Part shown: piece after piece, positions 11,908 through 25,264 of the stretch | How positions within the stretch are numbered: the first letter of the stretch is position 1 | How the letters are laid out: each line of letters begins with the position of its first letter | NCBI GenBank assembly: GCA_963277665.1 | Contig: OY728131.1 | Span: 1,395,462,688 to 1,395,526,687, forward strand | Source of the DNA: Viscum album | Lineage: Eukaryota; Streptophyta; Magnoliopsida; Santalales; Viscaceae | DNA: 64,000 nucleotides | Reading direction: 5' to 3' | Position numbers and translations under genes: made by a program | Notes under the pieces: generated by a model | What the model was told of the DNA's origin: nothing | The model's input: only the letters and a program-made list of their open reading frames with translations | The model's database searches: none

Positions 11908-14900
11908 AAGGCCCCTGCCTTAAACATTACTTAATATTGAATTAAATGAATAATTCACATTGAGAATCTTTTCAGGTTTAGAGTTTTAGAGAATTAGAAC
12001 ACAACTACTAAATCTCAAAAGATCACAAAGTGGACACTTCTACTAAGTTTCCATAGAACTAAAAAAACTCTTAAAAAGAAACATGTCTAGTTCCAAGTTT
12101 TATATATCATGACTTTCCCTTGATCCCATCCTTGAACCTATTCCACATTAGGTCCTGTGAAAAACATTTCAAAAAAACTTGGGGTGATCATAAAGATCTC
12201 AGTAAGGGATATGCAAAGAATGAAAACTATTAGTTTATCAAAACAACAAGTAAACCATGTATACTTTATCAAAGTAATACTTTTCACCTTTATGAAGTAG
12301 TAAAAACTCTTCACTGAATAAAATATCATTACTTACCCTATTGTAACCAAAAGATTACCATAAAACCCATAAAAATATCACATAACATATGAAGGTAACT
12401 TGGGACATAAACATACATAAGTGGAGTAACCATATGGTCGACTTCCACACATATCACTTAATGGAATACCCATATGGCCAACTTCCATACATACATAATT
12501 TAATAGCCATACGGCCGACTTCCATACCCAATGCATTGGAGGTTATAACGTAACCACCCATCCTGGTATTCACGACACCACCCGTCATATGGTTTATCAT
12601 GTAACCACCCATCAAATGTCTAAGTAACATTATAAATATCATAAGACATAAAACAAATATAATGGAAAGAAAACATTTCTAGACTTTGATCACAATATAT
12701 CACATAAATATAATGACATAAAAAATACATTATAAAAACCATTTTCAATACCAAAATACAAAAAAAGAGTATATGGTATTTATTTCATTTTAAGAAACAT
12801 TACGGCTTGTTCAGGAAGCCAAAGACCAAATAATACTCACGACGGCGGAAAAGGTCGTTGTCACCGCGTACGTTAAAAGAAACATTACTTTTTGTCTTTT
12901 AGTAAAAAGCTTCGTAGAAAAAGATTCATTTTGTATAAAAGTAAAAGTCAAAGGGGTTTATACACCGTATAAAAGAAGGTTGTGTATAAAATAAAATATT
13001 ACTCAATGAAAGGAGATTGAGACGAAGTCCCATACCTCGGGTTCGACTTGACTCGGTCTTTATTTAATCTCCTGAATAATAATCTTTAGATAATTTCTAC
13101 TTGTTTAAGAACCTTTTTCAAGTTCATTATTCCTTTTATATAACTTATTGCCATGTCAGGAACACTATGTAATTATTTATGTTAATAACAGTCGTTTTAA
13201 CGATCATTGGTACTTGAGTAAAAAATAAACCCTTTATAATTACAAGTTGTTCATGTATCCATTATATCCAGAATTATAATCATGTTGTATATATTATATA
13301 TATCATATATATCCAGTATATACATACATTTATAATATTACATAATCATTTTGAGGTAAGAAATGTAATGCACCATTCATGGAGACGGTAAACCGTACGT
13401 ACGCATGAACGCTACATTCATTTCTATTTCGTATTTTATAGAATGGAATCATAATGATATAAAGGTATATTATATTTACAGTGTAATATCATATATAATA
13501 TCATAACTCTATCCTTTATACGTCCCATATATGGTATTTAACGAATCAAATCACTTTGAGGGGGCGGTAGTCCGCACTTCCTTAAATGAAGATATCGCGT
13601 TTACCCATAATGGAAACCATAAAGGTATTCCCAAAATGAAAAATACAAAAGCTTAAGGAAAACATAAACATATTATATATCATATATAAATATAGTGTCA
13701 TCTTAATGGCCACCTTTGAAGGTGTTAAAATAATGTTGAACAATCATCGTTTTGGGAGGTAGAAATTCGCCATCCACGGAAACAGTATGTTCTTTAACCA
13801 TTAGATGTAGGTGTGTGTAAGTGTTGCTCTAATACTTCTTATAAAAACATCCTAGTATATGGAAGATACTTCTGTTGTTACAGAATAAACGAAAAAAAAG
13901 AGTTTAGTGGGTTGGAGAAGCAAAATAAAACAAAAGGACTCAAAAAAAGACATTACCTTAAAATCGGGTAACTCCCTTTGATTTGAGCTCAAAGGTTTCC
14001 TTGGAAAGACTTCTGCCCAAAGTTAGGCTTCAAGGAGTAAGAGAGGGAAGTGGAGAGACAAAATTGGCAGGGGTTGGCCGAGCCAAAGGCTTTGGAAGTG
14101 TGGGTAAGGAGGTAGAGGTGGGGGCCTTTTATAAGAGGAAAGGAGGCGCACTCTTGGAAAGTAATGAAATGTTACATTATTTTAAAATGATTTTCGGATT
14201 CAAAAGGTCCCACATTGATATAATTAGAGGGTAATGTGATAATGGTTAGAAATCCACCCATCCAATAGGTTTTGGCCATGTGTAGGTCTTAGATTTTACA
14301 TTATCATTCCATTTTATTTAAATCGTTAAATAATGAGGGCATCGCTGCATCATCATGATGTCATAAATAATTTAATTTATTTAATGTCTAAAAATTATAA
14401 AAAAAATTACTATGATGTAGGAAATATTTCTAGCTTTCCAGTGACTATTTATATTCAAAAATATGACTTGTATTACCCCATGTAATATTGTTTTAGTAAA
14501 ACATTTCATGTTTGTATCATTTTTTACTTTACCATTAAATAAAAGATATTTATGTCATTTTCCAACCAAAGTGGCTCCATGGGGTCCCCAAGTTGACCTA
14601 TGGATTTTCTTGGTCGGCCATGACACATCCAATGAGGGTAGGACATGTTTCTAGGTCATTTCATTTTATTAAAACATTATTCTTACCTTAAACTACACTA
14701 ATTACCTCTAATCGCGATTAAGAACTGAAAAGTTACTATTCACCAAAAAATATTTTAATCCCATTGATCCACATTTTACTTATTAATGAAAACCATTTAT
14801 GTCATATTTTTGAAATTCAAAACACAGAAGTGGTAAAATTTCATTTAAACGAAAAATCAGTTTTTATAAGTACCACTTAGTGGTTTCACTATTCATCAAA

Positions 14901-15758
14901 AATTGATGTTTTTCAGAAAAATACCAAAAATTCACCCTAAGCTATATTTGATACTGAGAATTCAAAAATGATGTCTATTTTAAAAAATTCAAAACATATA
15001 AGTCAAATTAATTAACTAATTATTAATTCTAGCTATCATGACAAATAGTGTGTTTTTATGAAACAATAAGTATCAATAGATTGACACTAGTTTAAGTCCG
15101 ATTTCAAAGTTAAATTAATTCCAAAGACCACTATTGGATTTAATGGTAAAAATATATTCAAATTTAACTTTAAACCAATTCAAAAGATAATCTAATCATA
15201 TAAATAAATTATATTAAAAAGATGTTTTTAATTAAAATACAACATTTTACACTATTCATTAAAAAATGAACTTTATCGGAAAAATACCAAAAATTTACAC
15301 AATGTAAAATTTGATGTCCCGATTCTAAAGAAGAGTTTTATTTGGTCAAATAGAACATATAAGAGTGATAAAAACTATATTTAATGAATGTTTTCCATCA
15401 AAAGGTGATAAGTGAACCTTTAGTGAAAATTAGGGTATAAAATCCTAAAATTGAATTCTTTCCGTATTTTAAGACCTTATCTTTTATTGGATAAATGTAA
15501 AAACATTTAACAAACATATATAATCATATTTTAGTTATTTATATCCATTCCCACCAGTACAATGGCTACGTGTTAACTAGCATTTAAAATAATATTATTT
15601 TATTACTAGTGTGCAACGTTCGATTTCAAAGAAACTCTTTGTTGCATATCAGGTACGCTATCGAAAATAGAAACCCCTTTAAAGTAAAATTAATATTTAA
15701 TTCGCAAATATTAATAAATATGAAAATGTATTATTCTTTATTTACCTGGGATGTTACA
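11908..15758 (-). repeat. Gypsy element 1, 5' LTR (3.85 kb)
   Basis: This is the partner of 5385-9235. It ends on the right with 'gggatgttaca' followed by the flank 'actat', and on the left with 'aaggcccctgcc' next to the primer-binding site. It carries the same short tandem repeats at 12422-12610. A frame at 13983-14234 is a chance opening of LTR sequence also found, broken, near 7490-7710. Confidence 0.85.
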
Positions 15759-16342
15759 ACTATAGTGGAATCTATTGTGTATATATATATTATACATATA
15801 TGTATATATATATGGTTTCAAAAATAAATATAATATATATATACTTGAATAATGAATTACATAAAATGAATAATTATAATATAATATATTTATTTTAAAA
15901 TTTTAATATCTAAAACCAATTTAACAAAATTTAACGGTATAAAAAATATATTATATTACTTATATGCGAAATAAAATATTGATTCAACAATTAATGTAGA
16001 TTTTAAACATAAAAAATGTAAGATGGCGTTGTTGAAACATTAAAAAAAATTAACACATGAAATAATATAATAAAAACATTTAAAGCATATGAAATCATAA
16101 AAAACAATGACATGGTTTTTAAAATTAAAAATAAAATAAATATAATGAGAATTAAAAAATTTAAAACAATTAATACTATGAAAATATAAAGGTTCAAAAA
16201 ATATTTATTTAATTTAAAGTGAGATAACTATAATTTATGAAAATAAATATAGTAAAGAATTAATAGGTATGTTATAACACTTACAATCTTCATATTTTTA
16301 TAAATAAAAAAATCTAACCTTTATGTAATATTTCAAAAAAAT
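15759..16342 (-). repeat. Copia 3' LTR, inner part, with adjoining polypurine-like tract
   Basis: The sequence after the gypsy insertion, 'tatggtttcaaaaataaatataatata', continues the copia LTR and matches 23215-23245. Similarity continues at lower level to about 16340 (partner about 23738). On the plus strand 'cctccctttt' at about 16344-16353 reads AAAAGGGAGG on the minus strand, a plausible polypurine tract just upstream of the LTR. An AT-dinucleotide run lies at about 15778-15815. Confidence 0.6.
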
Positions 16343-16544
16343 TATCCTCCCTTTTGAAATATATAAAAAATGTAAAAAATTAGACTTCTAAAATTTATTC
16401 CCTCTTAATTAATAACTGTATTAAGTACCATGTATTAACAAACTATGATTTTTATATAATAAATAAAATTTAATTACATTAAACATTTAATCATTTAAAT
16501 AAAAAGTTTTTATAACAAAAAGTTTCATGCTTCTTACATACCCA

Positions 16545-17200
16545 TTTCGAACTTCATTTTCTAAAATTTGACAAAATGTAGTTGTTTGGTGAAAATTTAA
16601 ACATTTTTTTCTTCAATGGGTATAAATTAATAACTAATATCACATTTATTTTCTTGGCCTCTCATAAAATAAAATCTAACATCAATATGTTTTTTTCTAG
16701 AGTATTGTAGAGGATTTTTATAAATTGAAATTGCATATGAACTATCATAGAGATAACTATTTTTATAAAAAATAATATTAAAAATTTATCTAATAAAAAT
16801 GCATTGTGAATACAAACTAGGATAACAAACATACTAAGACATAGCTTCTGAAAATGCATTTTATATTTGTTTCTTATAAAGTCATGAAATTAATTTTTTA
16901 CCAAAAAATTACACATGCCAATTGTTTTTGTGGTTATGCCAATATCCTTTAAAGCCAGAGTCAGAGTATGAAAATAAATCAAAACAGTTATGGAAATAAA
17001 TAGTTCATTTAATATATTTATAATAACTCACTTAACCTATTTATTACGAATTTCATTTGGGATAAAATAAAATATTATACAAATATATTGAAAAAATTAT
17101 ATATGTTCTAGATGCATTCAAATACTGTAAGATACTTAGAATGCATCTATATAGTTTATTATCAACACTCTTCCCAGATTCACCATAACAAATTTATATT
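16545..17200 (-). pseudogene. RNase H remnant of copia element
   Basis: Translating the minus strand across stops and shifts gives the expected series for a copia RNase H. SGKSVDNKLYR lies near 17160-17190, then a decayed Asp region (YSDSGFKGYWHN near 16930), NPLQYSRKKHIDVRFYFMR at about 16660-16720, and IFTKQLHFV near 16590. The last two match the family pattern of a host-RNA-cleaving domain tail (SKNP..HSRTKHI...HHF.RD and IFTKPL). No frame longer than about 65 codons survives. It lies immediately downstream of RT in element sense. Confidence 0.7.
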
Positions 17201-18010
17201 TTTTATTACTAGGTTTTCTAATATACTTACATGAATCAAGACCAAAACATTTAATTTGTTATTTTTCATAGTTATATTAATTTAAAAAATACCATATTTT
17301 CATTGTCTCATTTCTAATCCATCTAAATTTATTAATTATTCCATTAAAATCATTTTCAACTCACTATTAATTAATTTATAAAATTAATTACATAGTAAAT
17401 AATATTTTATTCCAAATATTTTATTATCAACATAAATATGTATAATCAAAATGTCATTTGAAACTATATTTATAAATAATATAGGGTCAACATTTCCATT
17501 AACAAAATAATTATGTAAATAGATAGGAGTTAATCTTTCATACCAATTTCTATGACCTTGTTTAATAGCATATAAATCTTTATTATGTTAAAAAACATAC
17601 TTTAAATATTTCTCATTCTCAAATCTAGGGGGTTGGTTTATAAAAACATCCTCTAAAATTATTCTTTTTAAAATTTCATTTTTTATACATTAGAAATAAT
17701 TTGATATATTGAAAACATGAAAATAATAATAAAATTATAACAAGTTATATCATATAAATAAGAGAATAATAACCTTAAAATTCATTTCCATCTCCCCAAT
17801 AATAACAATGAGTAACCAATCATGCTTTATTTTTATCTAAGTTTCCATATTTTTCAAGGTTATGATGAAAAATAAACTTTTTTCTTATAATTTGTTTATA
17901 TTTTGATAGTTTAATAAAATCCCACAATTTTTTTCATTAAAATTTATTTAATTAATCATACATATAATTAATCCAGTTTGAAACAATTAATGAATCATTA
18001 CTGTTGAGAA
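17200..18010 (-). pseudogene. Reverse transcriptase remnant of copia element
   Basis: Recognisable pieces in order on the minus strand are WINYMYD near 17970; FINQPPRFENEKYLKYVF (about 17600-17650), matching the copia QPPGFE motif; DLYAIKQGHRNWYERL, matching YGLKQAPRAWYERL; then NGNVDPILFI and IYVDNKIFG at 17411-17437, which is the active site with the second catalytic Asp changed to Asn. Several in-frame stops and shifts interrupt it. The combination of QPPRFEN and the spacing to IYVDNKIFG is SIRE/Maximus-like. It cannot encode an active enzyme. Confidence 0.8.
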
Positions 18011-18259
18011 GAACAAAATTGACGACAAATGTTGAATCAATATAGAAATGTAGAATATTTGTTTGGTTTTTATTCTAGATTAAACGTTTATAATTTCTTT
18101 TATAGATGGGAAAATATTTAAGTGTTTTCTATTATTTAGGAAAATTATGATAATAAATTATCTCACCCTCAACTAATGCATATTTTTTTCTTAGTTTTAT
18201 CTTTACATTAAATTGAATTCTAATAATTCATCATCATCTAAATTTTATTCATAATTTTT

Positions 18260-18700
18260 TGATTTTTATTTTCATTAAATTAAAAATGAAATGAAAATTG
18301 AACAAATAAATTCCTCATATTAAAATCTCTTCGGGAGTTTCCACTATTATAATGACTTGAAAATTCTCGTCTAACACTTTTAGAATCTAAATTTTCTAAA
18401 TTATATATTATATTTAAAATAACTACTTAACAATCAAACAATATAAAATATCCTATTTTGGGTTTAAACACTTTAAACAACTCATATGGTGTCTTATTAA
18501 AATATGGTATAATAGAAACACTATTTAAAACATTAAAAATATATATTTATAGACTTAACCTAAAAAAATTAATGGACTTAAAATTCCATAATAATGGATC
18601 TATAATTTTATTTATTTGAAATATTTTTTACTTTTATCGACACTATTTTTAGTGGTGTCCTAGGGGTAGAAAAGTAATTTTTACAACCATACTAATCAAA
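18260..18700 (-). pseudogene. Integrase C-terminal remnant of copia element
   Basis: On the minus strand a broken frame reads FSTPRTPLKIV (about 18650-18680), corresponding to the copia integrase motif around the catalytic glutamate (family form SxPRTPQQNGVVE). It is followed by IIPYFNKTPYELFK (about 18480-18520), KPKIGYF and NLDSKSV. The region then passes toward RT. The catalytic glutamate is not preserved in the reading I can follow. Upstream integrase parts at 18700-19170 are too decayed to place with confidence. Confidence 0.7.
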
Positions 18701-19919
18701 TGTGATTTGGCCTACATCACATGAATTAAAAGATCAATTTTTATAAATGACACCTACCGTGTTCCTGATACATACACTATCTGAATTACATTAATACATA
18801 ATAACTCTAAGAAACATTTACTGAATTTAAATAATCAGGTAGAATATGTTGGTACCTATGATAACATGGGTCCAAACATATTAGTGATAAGAATTTATAG
18901 AATCCAAATAAAATTAATGAAACTATTTATCAGTTTTTTAGAAAATAAAATATTATCAATAATTATCTTTTTTCCCAAGTGATTTTTTAAATCATAGTGA
19001 ACATTCATTAGCATATTTACATTACATTCTAAATTTAAAATATGGTACACCTAAAATAATACCTTTTGAGATATTTAAAAAATCATCATATTTATCCATG
19101 GTGATAAATTATTATAATAAAAACCATTATTGATATAATGTTGTTTCATCATAGACATAATTTTATCATATTTATATTTCCATGAAAAAAGTAGAAAATG
19201 TTTCTTCATGATTAGAAACTTCATTTTTCATATCCATATTCAATTTTTTAATTGTGTACAAATCAGTGTAAATTTTATCATTAGAACCCAAGGGTATATT
19301 TCTTCGTCTCATATTTTCATACTTAAGCTTATTATGTTCTTTCTCAACATTAGTCATATAATCCATGATAAAATTAAAAATTCATTCTTGATTTTTATTA
19401 TTTAATTCATGAAAGTGTTTAATTAGATCATTTTTGTTATTTTAATTTCAATATTTTAGAATTGAATTTATATTGAAATAACTTATTCTAGGAAACACAT
19501 ATATTCAAATTATTACATTCGATTATCAGTTTATCATTTTTTTTAATAAAATTATTAGTTTTAAATTTTTTCAATATATTTTTTAAATATCCTGAGACAA
19601 ACCATTCGTAATTTCTCATTTTATTTAAGAAAAATTCTGACTTTTAAATTAATAGATTCATAATTTTATAATCATCCAAAATCTGTTTTATTTTTATCCT
19701 CATATATTGTAATATGATTAACATTATAAGGTGTAATTACTCAATTAAAAATAAATTAGTTAACTCACATTTTTAGACATCAAAGAAATTTTCCCTATTT
19801 CCTATTCACTTATTGAGTCAATTCTTCAGTCTAAACTATGTATGCAGTCCTAGCATACAATCAAATATTGATTTTTATTTTTCTTTTATCCTCATTGTAT
19901 TTATTTGGGTATTTGAGTT

Positions 19920-20460
19920 TGGGGAAATTTATTATTATGTTTCCATTATTCTTAAACTCGTAATAGGTTAATTACAAAATGTCATTATTATTATTGTAAT
20001 TTAATTTATTAAACTCTTTTTTTAATATTATTTTATATCTACTCTTTCAACCATTAATTTTTTCATAAACATGAAAAAAATTATTTCTAATGTGATCCAT
20101 CAAAATATCAGTTTACTTGGACTCAGATTTAAAAGAGTTTGAGGATTCATCAACATTAAATATAAAATCTATATCTACACTCTTTATAATATTCTCATCA
20201 TAAATATTTTTAAATTCGATATCATATTGAAGAAAATATCCCATCAGTTTATCTATGGAATACTCTTTAAAAGTAGTAATTTCAACAATGGATACCTTAT
20301 TGTAATTCCATTTTTTGGGTAATTCTCTCAATACACTTTGAACGTGATTTTTTATTTCTAGTATATCCTTAATTTCATCATACTGTTTATAATAATGACA
20401 ACATAATAGAACATGTTCCCACCCATCTCATCTTTTACCATTTTGGAATCTTGGTATTCT
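19920..20460 (-). pseudogene. Gag remnant (UBN2-like plus zinc-knuckle scar) of copia element
   Basis: The frame at 20113-20331, extended upstream, reads HVQSVLRELPKKWNYNKVSI and then IDKLMGYFLQYDIEF. This matches the copia gag pattern 'V.K.LR.LPK.W......I' followed by 'L..L.G.L..YE', in which gag forms the particle shell. Further downstream (about 19925-19990) ICYEFKNNGNIIINFPKLK occupies the position of the CCHC zinc knuckle, with the second Cys, the His and the last Cys replaced (F, N, F). Acidic residues (DESSNSFKSES) after the UBN2 part also fit SIRE-type gag. Confidence 0.7.
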
Positions 20461-20699
20461 ACTCATAACATTCCTAGTTTGGTTAGTTTAAAATTTTATA
20501 TCCAATAGTGAGAAACTTGATGAATAATCCATATTTCACGGGTCGTTTTACATGATGAAACCTAGATATATACACTTATACTTATATTACATTTTAAAAT
20601 ACTCATTTTCTTATAATTCAAAACATACTTTTCCATGTCTTTTCCTGTAATTTTCTCCCATTCATGTTTTTATAGCTTGTATGGATTATCCATGATAGT

Positions 20700-22347
20700 G
20701 CAATGATGCACACTAAACTACTTAAGGTATTCTTATATTTTATTTTCTATTACCATTAGTCACTTCTATAAACATATAGGGGATTTTGAGGAATCAATCA
20801 ACCAGTATAATCAATACATTCAATATTTATTATATGTAAGATCAGGTTACCATAATTTCTAAAAATAAACAACAAAAATATACTAAATTTTAGAAGGTCA
20901 TACATCATATATTTATTTTTTAGAATCAAATGAATGAGATCAGAGCTCTTAAATATCATTTGATGGACAAATGGGTTGATTCCAATTTTTTGATCAAGAT
21001 TAATTGAAAATGCAAGATATAGGGGTTGAGTAGTCTTTTAAAAAAACAAAACAAATAAAAACATTATATTTTATTATTGAAGAATATATACTTTAGTGTA
21101 GTGTTAATGATTTATTAAAATATAAATTAATATATAAACCAAGTACTTTTTTATACTGGTTCAAATCACCAAGATCCTAGCCCACTCTTTAATATTCATT
21201 ACTTCATAAGTAGATCATTACCCACTAATAATAACTCACATTTAGAGGTATGTTAACCAATTTATAGACTTTGAATTTTACAACACCCAGAGGAACAAAC
21301 CATAAACTCTTAGAGGAGTCCGAACCGAATCTTACCCTAACTTTTATTTGAGAGTCACAACCTAGAAACCTTCATTTTTTTGTGGCAGAATAACCAGAAC
21401 TGACTCAATTTTTATTATGAAAATCATAATATAAAGGTTAGGGAAAAAATATATTCATAAATGAAAAACAGGATTAAAAGTGAAAAAAATGAAATCTATA
21501 AAATATTACATGATTATGAAGAGTATGTAGTTGAGTGATCTTTTATTATAGTAACAAAAATTAATAAAATTGTTTATATTGCTTCATGACAATAGAAATG
21601 GAACTGTAGTGGTATATGTTCTTGATCATATGTCTAGATAAATGATCGACACCAATATATTGAATAAATTGTATCAATATTAAATAATTTTGTTCTCCCA
21701 AGATGGAATTAAAAAGTATAAATCAAGAATTATTAATTCCATGATCTTCTAGGAGTATATAATTAACCATTCATAACATTCCATTAGTTAGAGAATACTT
21801 TTATTATTTATAATTTATAATATCATGCTCAATATCAAAGACATTTCATGTTATTTTTTTCCTAAATCAAATAGACTTGTAATACATCCAATAATATTTT
21901 TAGTAAAAATATTTATATTATACATTAATAAAATAGATATAAAAATTGAATAATCTTGTTGTTTTTTAAAATATCAAAATTTCAAAAAATTGATCATCGA
22001 AAAAAGAATAATAAATGTGTGTATCTATACAAAAATTTATCCATAGAACATTTAATCACACGTGTAATTATATTTTTAATAAAATATAATAAAATAGTAA
22101 TAAAAATAGTTTTTTCCAAATGCAATAAGTAAAATAATAACTATTATATTTTTAAAAAAATATAGTTATCTACGCATTTTCTAAGAAATATTAGATAAAA
22201 AATAATAAGAAATAGAAATAAAATTATGAATTTGGGGTATTTTTTAAATGTGAGTTATTAAATATTTTTAATTGATGGTATAACAAATAAATTTGTTGTA
22301 GAATGATTACATGTCAGAAGAAACATATTTCTTCCCCTACTGTTCCA
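20700..22347. other. Copia leader and 5' gag region, unrecognised
   Basis: This lies between the recognisable gag and the primer-binding site. It must contain the element's leader and the front of gag, but I can read no domain. The less AT-rich stretch at about 21160-21400 looks different from its surroundings and could be a separate small insertion; I have no family assignment. Confidence 0.4.
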
Positions 22348-22362
22348 CTTGATATGATACCA
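22348..22362 (-). other. Probable primer-binding site of copia element
   Basis: On the minus strand TGGTATCATATCAAG lies just inside the right-hand LTR. Eight of the first eight bases agree with the initiator-Met primer-binding consensus TGGTATCAGAGC; the following bases have drifted. It is the only such match at the place where the LTR similarity starts. Confidence 0.55.
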
Positions 22363-22363
22363 C

Positions 22364-23738
22364 TAATATTGATAATAATATGAAAGCACTATATGTCGAC
22401 TAAAGTCTACCATGATCCTAATACCATGAGAATAAGAACTTCTATCGTTATGGAGATGTTGTGGTGCTGCCGTAATGAGAAAAAATCAACATCGTTGGGC
22501 ATTTTAACTACCACTATAGATCTTCTCCCACACATCTATTGTGAGCTAAAAAAATTGGTGTTTCTACTGTGATATTGAACCAGATAGTCTGTTTTCATCA
22601 GAGGATGGTACCGTAGTTGTTGGATATTTACCAATCTAAATATGGGATCCTACTACTATCATTGATTGTAGTGTTTTTACCTCTATGAAGATACTACTAC
22701 AACCATTGAAGGGATTAGTAGTTCTACCATTATATGATGTTGGTGATGAAACCTAGAGCTTCAATACTATTATAAAATGATGATACCATGAAGAAGAAAA
22801 AAATATCATTTCATTAAAAGGTTGATACTAAAGCTACCATAAGACATGATTCAGGTGTTGTGATGTGAAAAGTTGATCAAGGGATAAGGAAATTAATGGA
22901 GGTAAGATGCATGTGAGTTGGTTTGGAGTGAATCTCATCAATATGAATGATACTTTCATGCAGCAGTGGGAGAATAAAGTGTTCATGCTTGAATGAGAAT
23001 AAGAGTACTAGTGAGTGATGAAATGATAATTAGAAACTGATTTCATGGAGATGGTCTAGCGCATTCTAGTGAGGATATGATGGATTCACTGGGTGCTTAT
23101 GCACCACTACAAAGGATATGAAGGTGTGCGGTGATAAAGCCAAAGAACATGATGTTCTGCTTCATATACTGACTAATGTGGAAGATACTATGTTTATATA
23201 TATATGTATATACACATGGTTTCAAAAATAAAAATAATATATATATATATATATAATGAATCATATGAAAATAATAATCATAATATAAAATAAGTATTTT
23301 GAAATTATAATATTTAAAAAAAATTACACAGAATTTAAACTATAACAAAATAAAACAAGTTATTTATATATGGAACAAAATATTTATTTTATAATTAAAA
23401 AAAATTTAATGTTACTATTTTAAGGAGGTGTTATTAAAATATTTCAAAGACTAGTGCTTGAAACAATATGATTGAAAAATTTAAAGCTTGTTTAATATTA
23501 ATACATGTAAAGAAAATGTTTATAAAAATTGAAATAATTTAATTGTATGAAAAAATAAAACATTTTAAAAAATTTATATTATGAAAACATACAAATTTAA
23601 ATAATTGGGATTTAATAAAATGATAGATAATTATAATTTATCAAAAAACAATTAAGGTATTAAGACACAAGTTATAAAAATATCATTAATATTATAGTTG
23701 GATAAGTCTAAGATTAATGTCACAAAGTTTACTTTTGA
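22364..23738 (-). repeat. Copia 5' LTR
   Basis: This is the partner of 4650-5384 plus 15759-16342. The sequence 'cttcatatactgactaatgtggaagatactatg' region (about 23160-23195) spans the point at which the gypsy element interrupted the other LTR, and serves as its uninterrupted counterpart. An AT-dinucleotide run lies at about 23235-23262. The right end is approximate. Confidence 0.6.
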
Positions 23739-24684
23739 GGAGAAAAGAAATTATGTATCTTTTGCAAAAGAAAATATTAATGTTTTTGAGATTAAATATA
23801 AAATTGAATTTTTGATAAAATTTATTTCAAACGTAACTACTGGAAGTAAATTATTGTAGAAGATATATTAATAATTGAGGCCCATGAAAACATCTCCAGG
23901 ATTTGGAAAAATCTATAGGAAGTGGTTATTTCCAAACTAACTACTATTTTTCTTATAATGCTCTTTTTTGTTAAAAGTTTCAACGAGGAAAACACTGGAT
24001 GAATTAGCGTGGTATGAAAAAAATTCAATCCTTTATAAATTATTTATAATATATTTCAAATGATATTGTTTCCATAAAAAATCAAATTGCTAGAACGATC
24101 TTGGTTACAAATGTTCTTTTCACCAGTACATTTGGACCATAGAAGATATATATTCTTCATACCCAATATCTGATCAATTGATGATGCTTCGTATTAGAAT
24201 AATAACTATTATTTATAGTTCATGGTATGCTTATTTTAAATTAAATATGGAATTAAATTATTTCTCTCACTATTGTTAATACTGTACATTATAATTTTTC
24301 ATCCCCAGATTATTTATTATGATTATATATAATTTTTTAAATCATTAAAAATTTTTCTTTAATTTTAACTCACTTGTATAGAGAGATTTGGTTTTTGTTT
24401 GTATAAATTTATTTTACAAATTATTTTATCTATAAATAAATTCATTATAAGAAAGTGAAAATAATTTTTAATTAATTCTGGAACCATATTCTATGAAATA
24501 TGGTAAAGAATCGTTGAAGAAAGATAACTTTTGGAAAGATCATTTCATTTAAATTCTTGTCTTATATAAATTCTTTTTAATTAGTAGTTTACATTTACAT
24601 TATATATTATGATAAATTTTGAAAAATTATTGTTTATATTATTACAAATTATCTTATCAGAAGCATAACTACTGCTAATTTTAA
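23739..24684. other. AT-rich spacer, nothing recognised
   Basis: There is no coding signal, repeat structure or terminal motif that I can support between the copia element and the hAT element. Confidence 0.5.
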
Positions 24685-24692
24685 CCTTGTGA
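24685..24692. repeat. hAT target-site duplication, left copy (right copy 27494-27501)
   Basis: CCTTGTGA is present identically on both sides of the element, 8 bp as expected for the hAT superfamily. Confidence 0.85.
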
Positions 24693-25264
24693 TTAGGGGT
24701 GTCCAGAACCCATCCAACTAGGCCGGGTCTGGTCGGTTTGGGTAATTTGAAAATAACTCAGGTCACATTTTTATCTGGTTGAGAAACTCATGGGTTGGGA
24801 TAGGTCTCGGGTTGGTTACATATAGATCCAACCCTACCCGATGACCGATGGGTGAATGAAAAAAACCATTCTCATGAACATGCCGGTTGACGACCTCCAA
24901 ATTCATTTCCTCCCCTCCTCCTCTCATCATCCTCACCCCTAACCCTGAACTCGAACTTCCCCCGTATGTGGTGAAACCCTAATCTCCCTACATTATTCCA
25001 CCTTGACACACAAGCGACTGACATACATACTCCAATTCTACTCCTTTCATCATTCTCTCCTCACTCAACTCCTCCCCAGAGAGATTCCCTCAAGTGCGAT
25101 TATGAAAAATTACTCATGAGTTTCCACATATACTCAACCCTATCATTTGTGCAGTCTGGTGGCACTGGTAAGTAGTTATTTCATTTTCTGTCATATTATT
25201 TGAATTATCTTCCCCAATATATATTGTTATTGAGGAAAAATACCACCATCACTCAAAATCATTT

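Larger units (their letters stand above)
5385..15758 (-). mobile_element. Ty3/gypsy chromodomain retrotransposon (Tekay/Del type), internally deleted, LTR-heavy
   Basis: Two long LTRs of about 3851 bp each flank only about 2672 bp of internal DNA. On the minus strand the LTR begins TGTAACATCCCAGG, a common start for plant gypsy LTRs. An initiator-Met-type primer-binding site and a polypurine tract sit exactly inside the LTRs. The internal part holds the end of RT, RNase H, integrase and a chromodomain, but no protease, nearly no gag and no front half of RT. Flanks are 'attat' on the left and 'actat' on the right, a 5-bp target duplication with one mismatch if the LTR edge is at 5385; the edge could shift by about 3 bp. 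The element sits inside a copia LTR. The related LTR at about 23180 shows the uninterrupted site. Confidence 0.88.
4650..23738 (-). mobile_element. Decayed Ty1/copia retrotransposon, SIRE/Maximus-like, split by a nested gypsy element
   Basis: Reading the minus strand from right to left gives 5' LTR, primer-binding site, gag with UBN2-like and zinc-knuckle remnants, integrase, reverse transcriptase, RNase H, a polypurine-like tract and 3' LTR. This is copia order (integrase before RT). Conserved words survive in short stretches broken by many stops and frameshifts, so the copy is very old. The two LTRs are recognisable as relatives around 4900-5380 plus 15764-16340 versus 22640-23738. The 3' LTR is interrupted by the gypsy element at 5385-15758. 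The lineage call rests on the gag and RT wording (for example NKTPYELFK in integrase). The outer ends are approximate because the LTRs are strongly diverged. Confidence 0.75.

Noticed and set aside
20930..20952. Plus-strand 'gagatcagagctctt' as a primer-binding site of another element
   Set aside because: It lacks the leading TGG, no LTR end adjoins it, and it lies within the minus-strand copia element.
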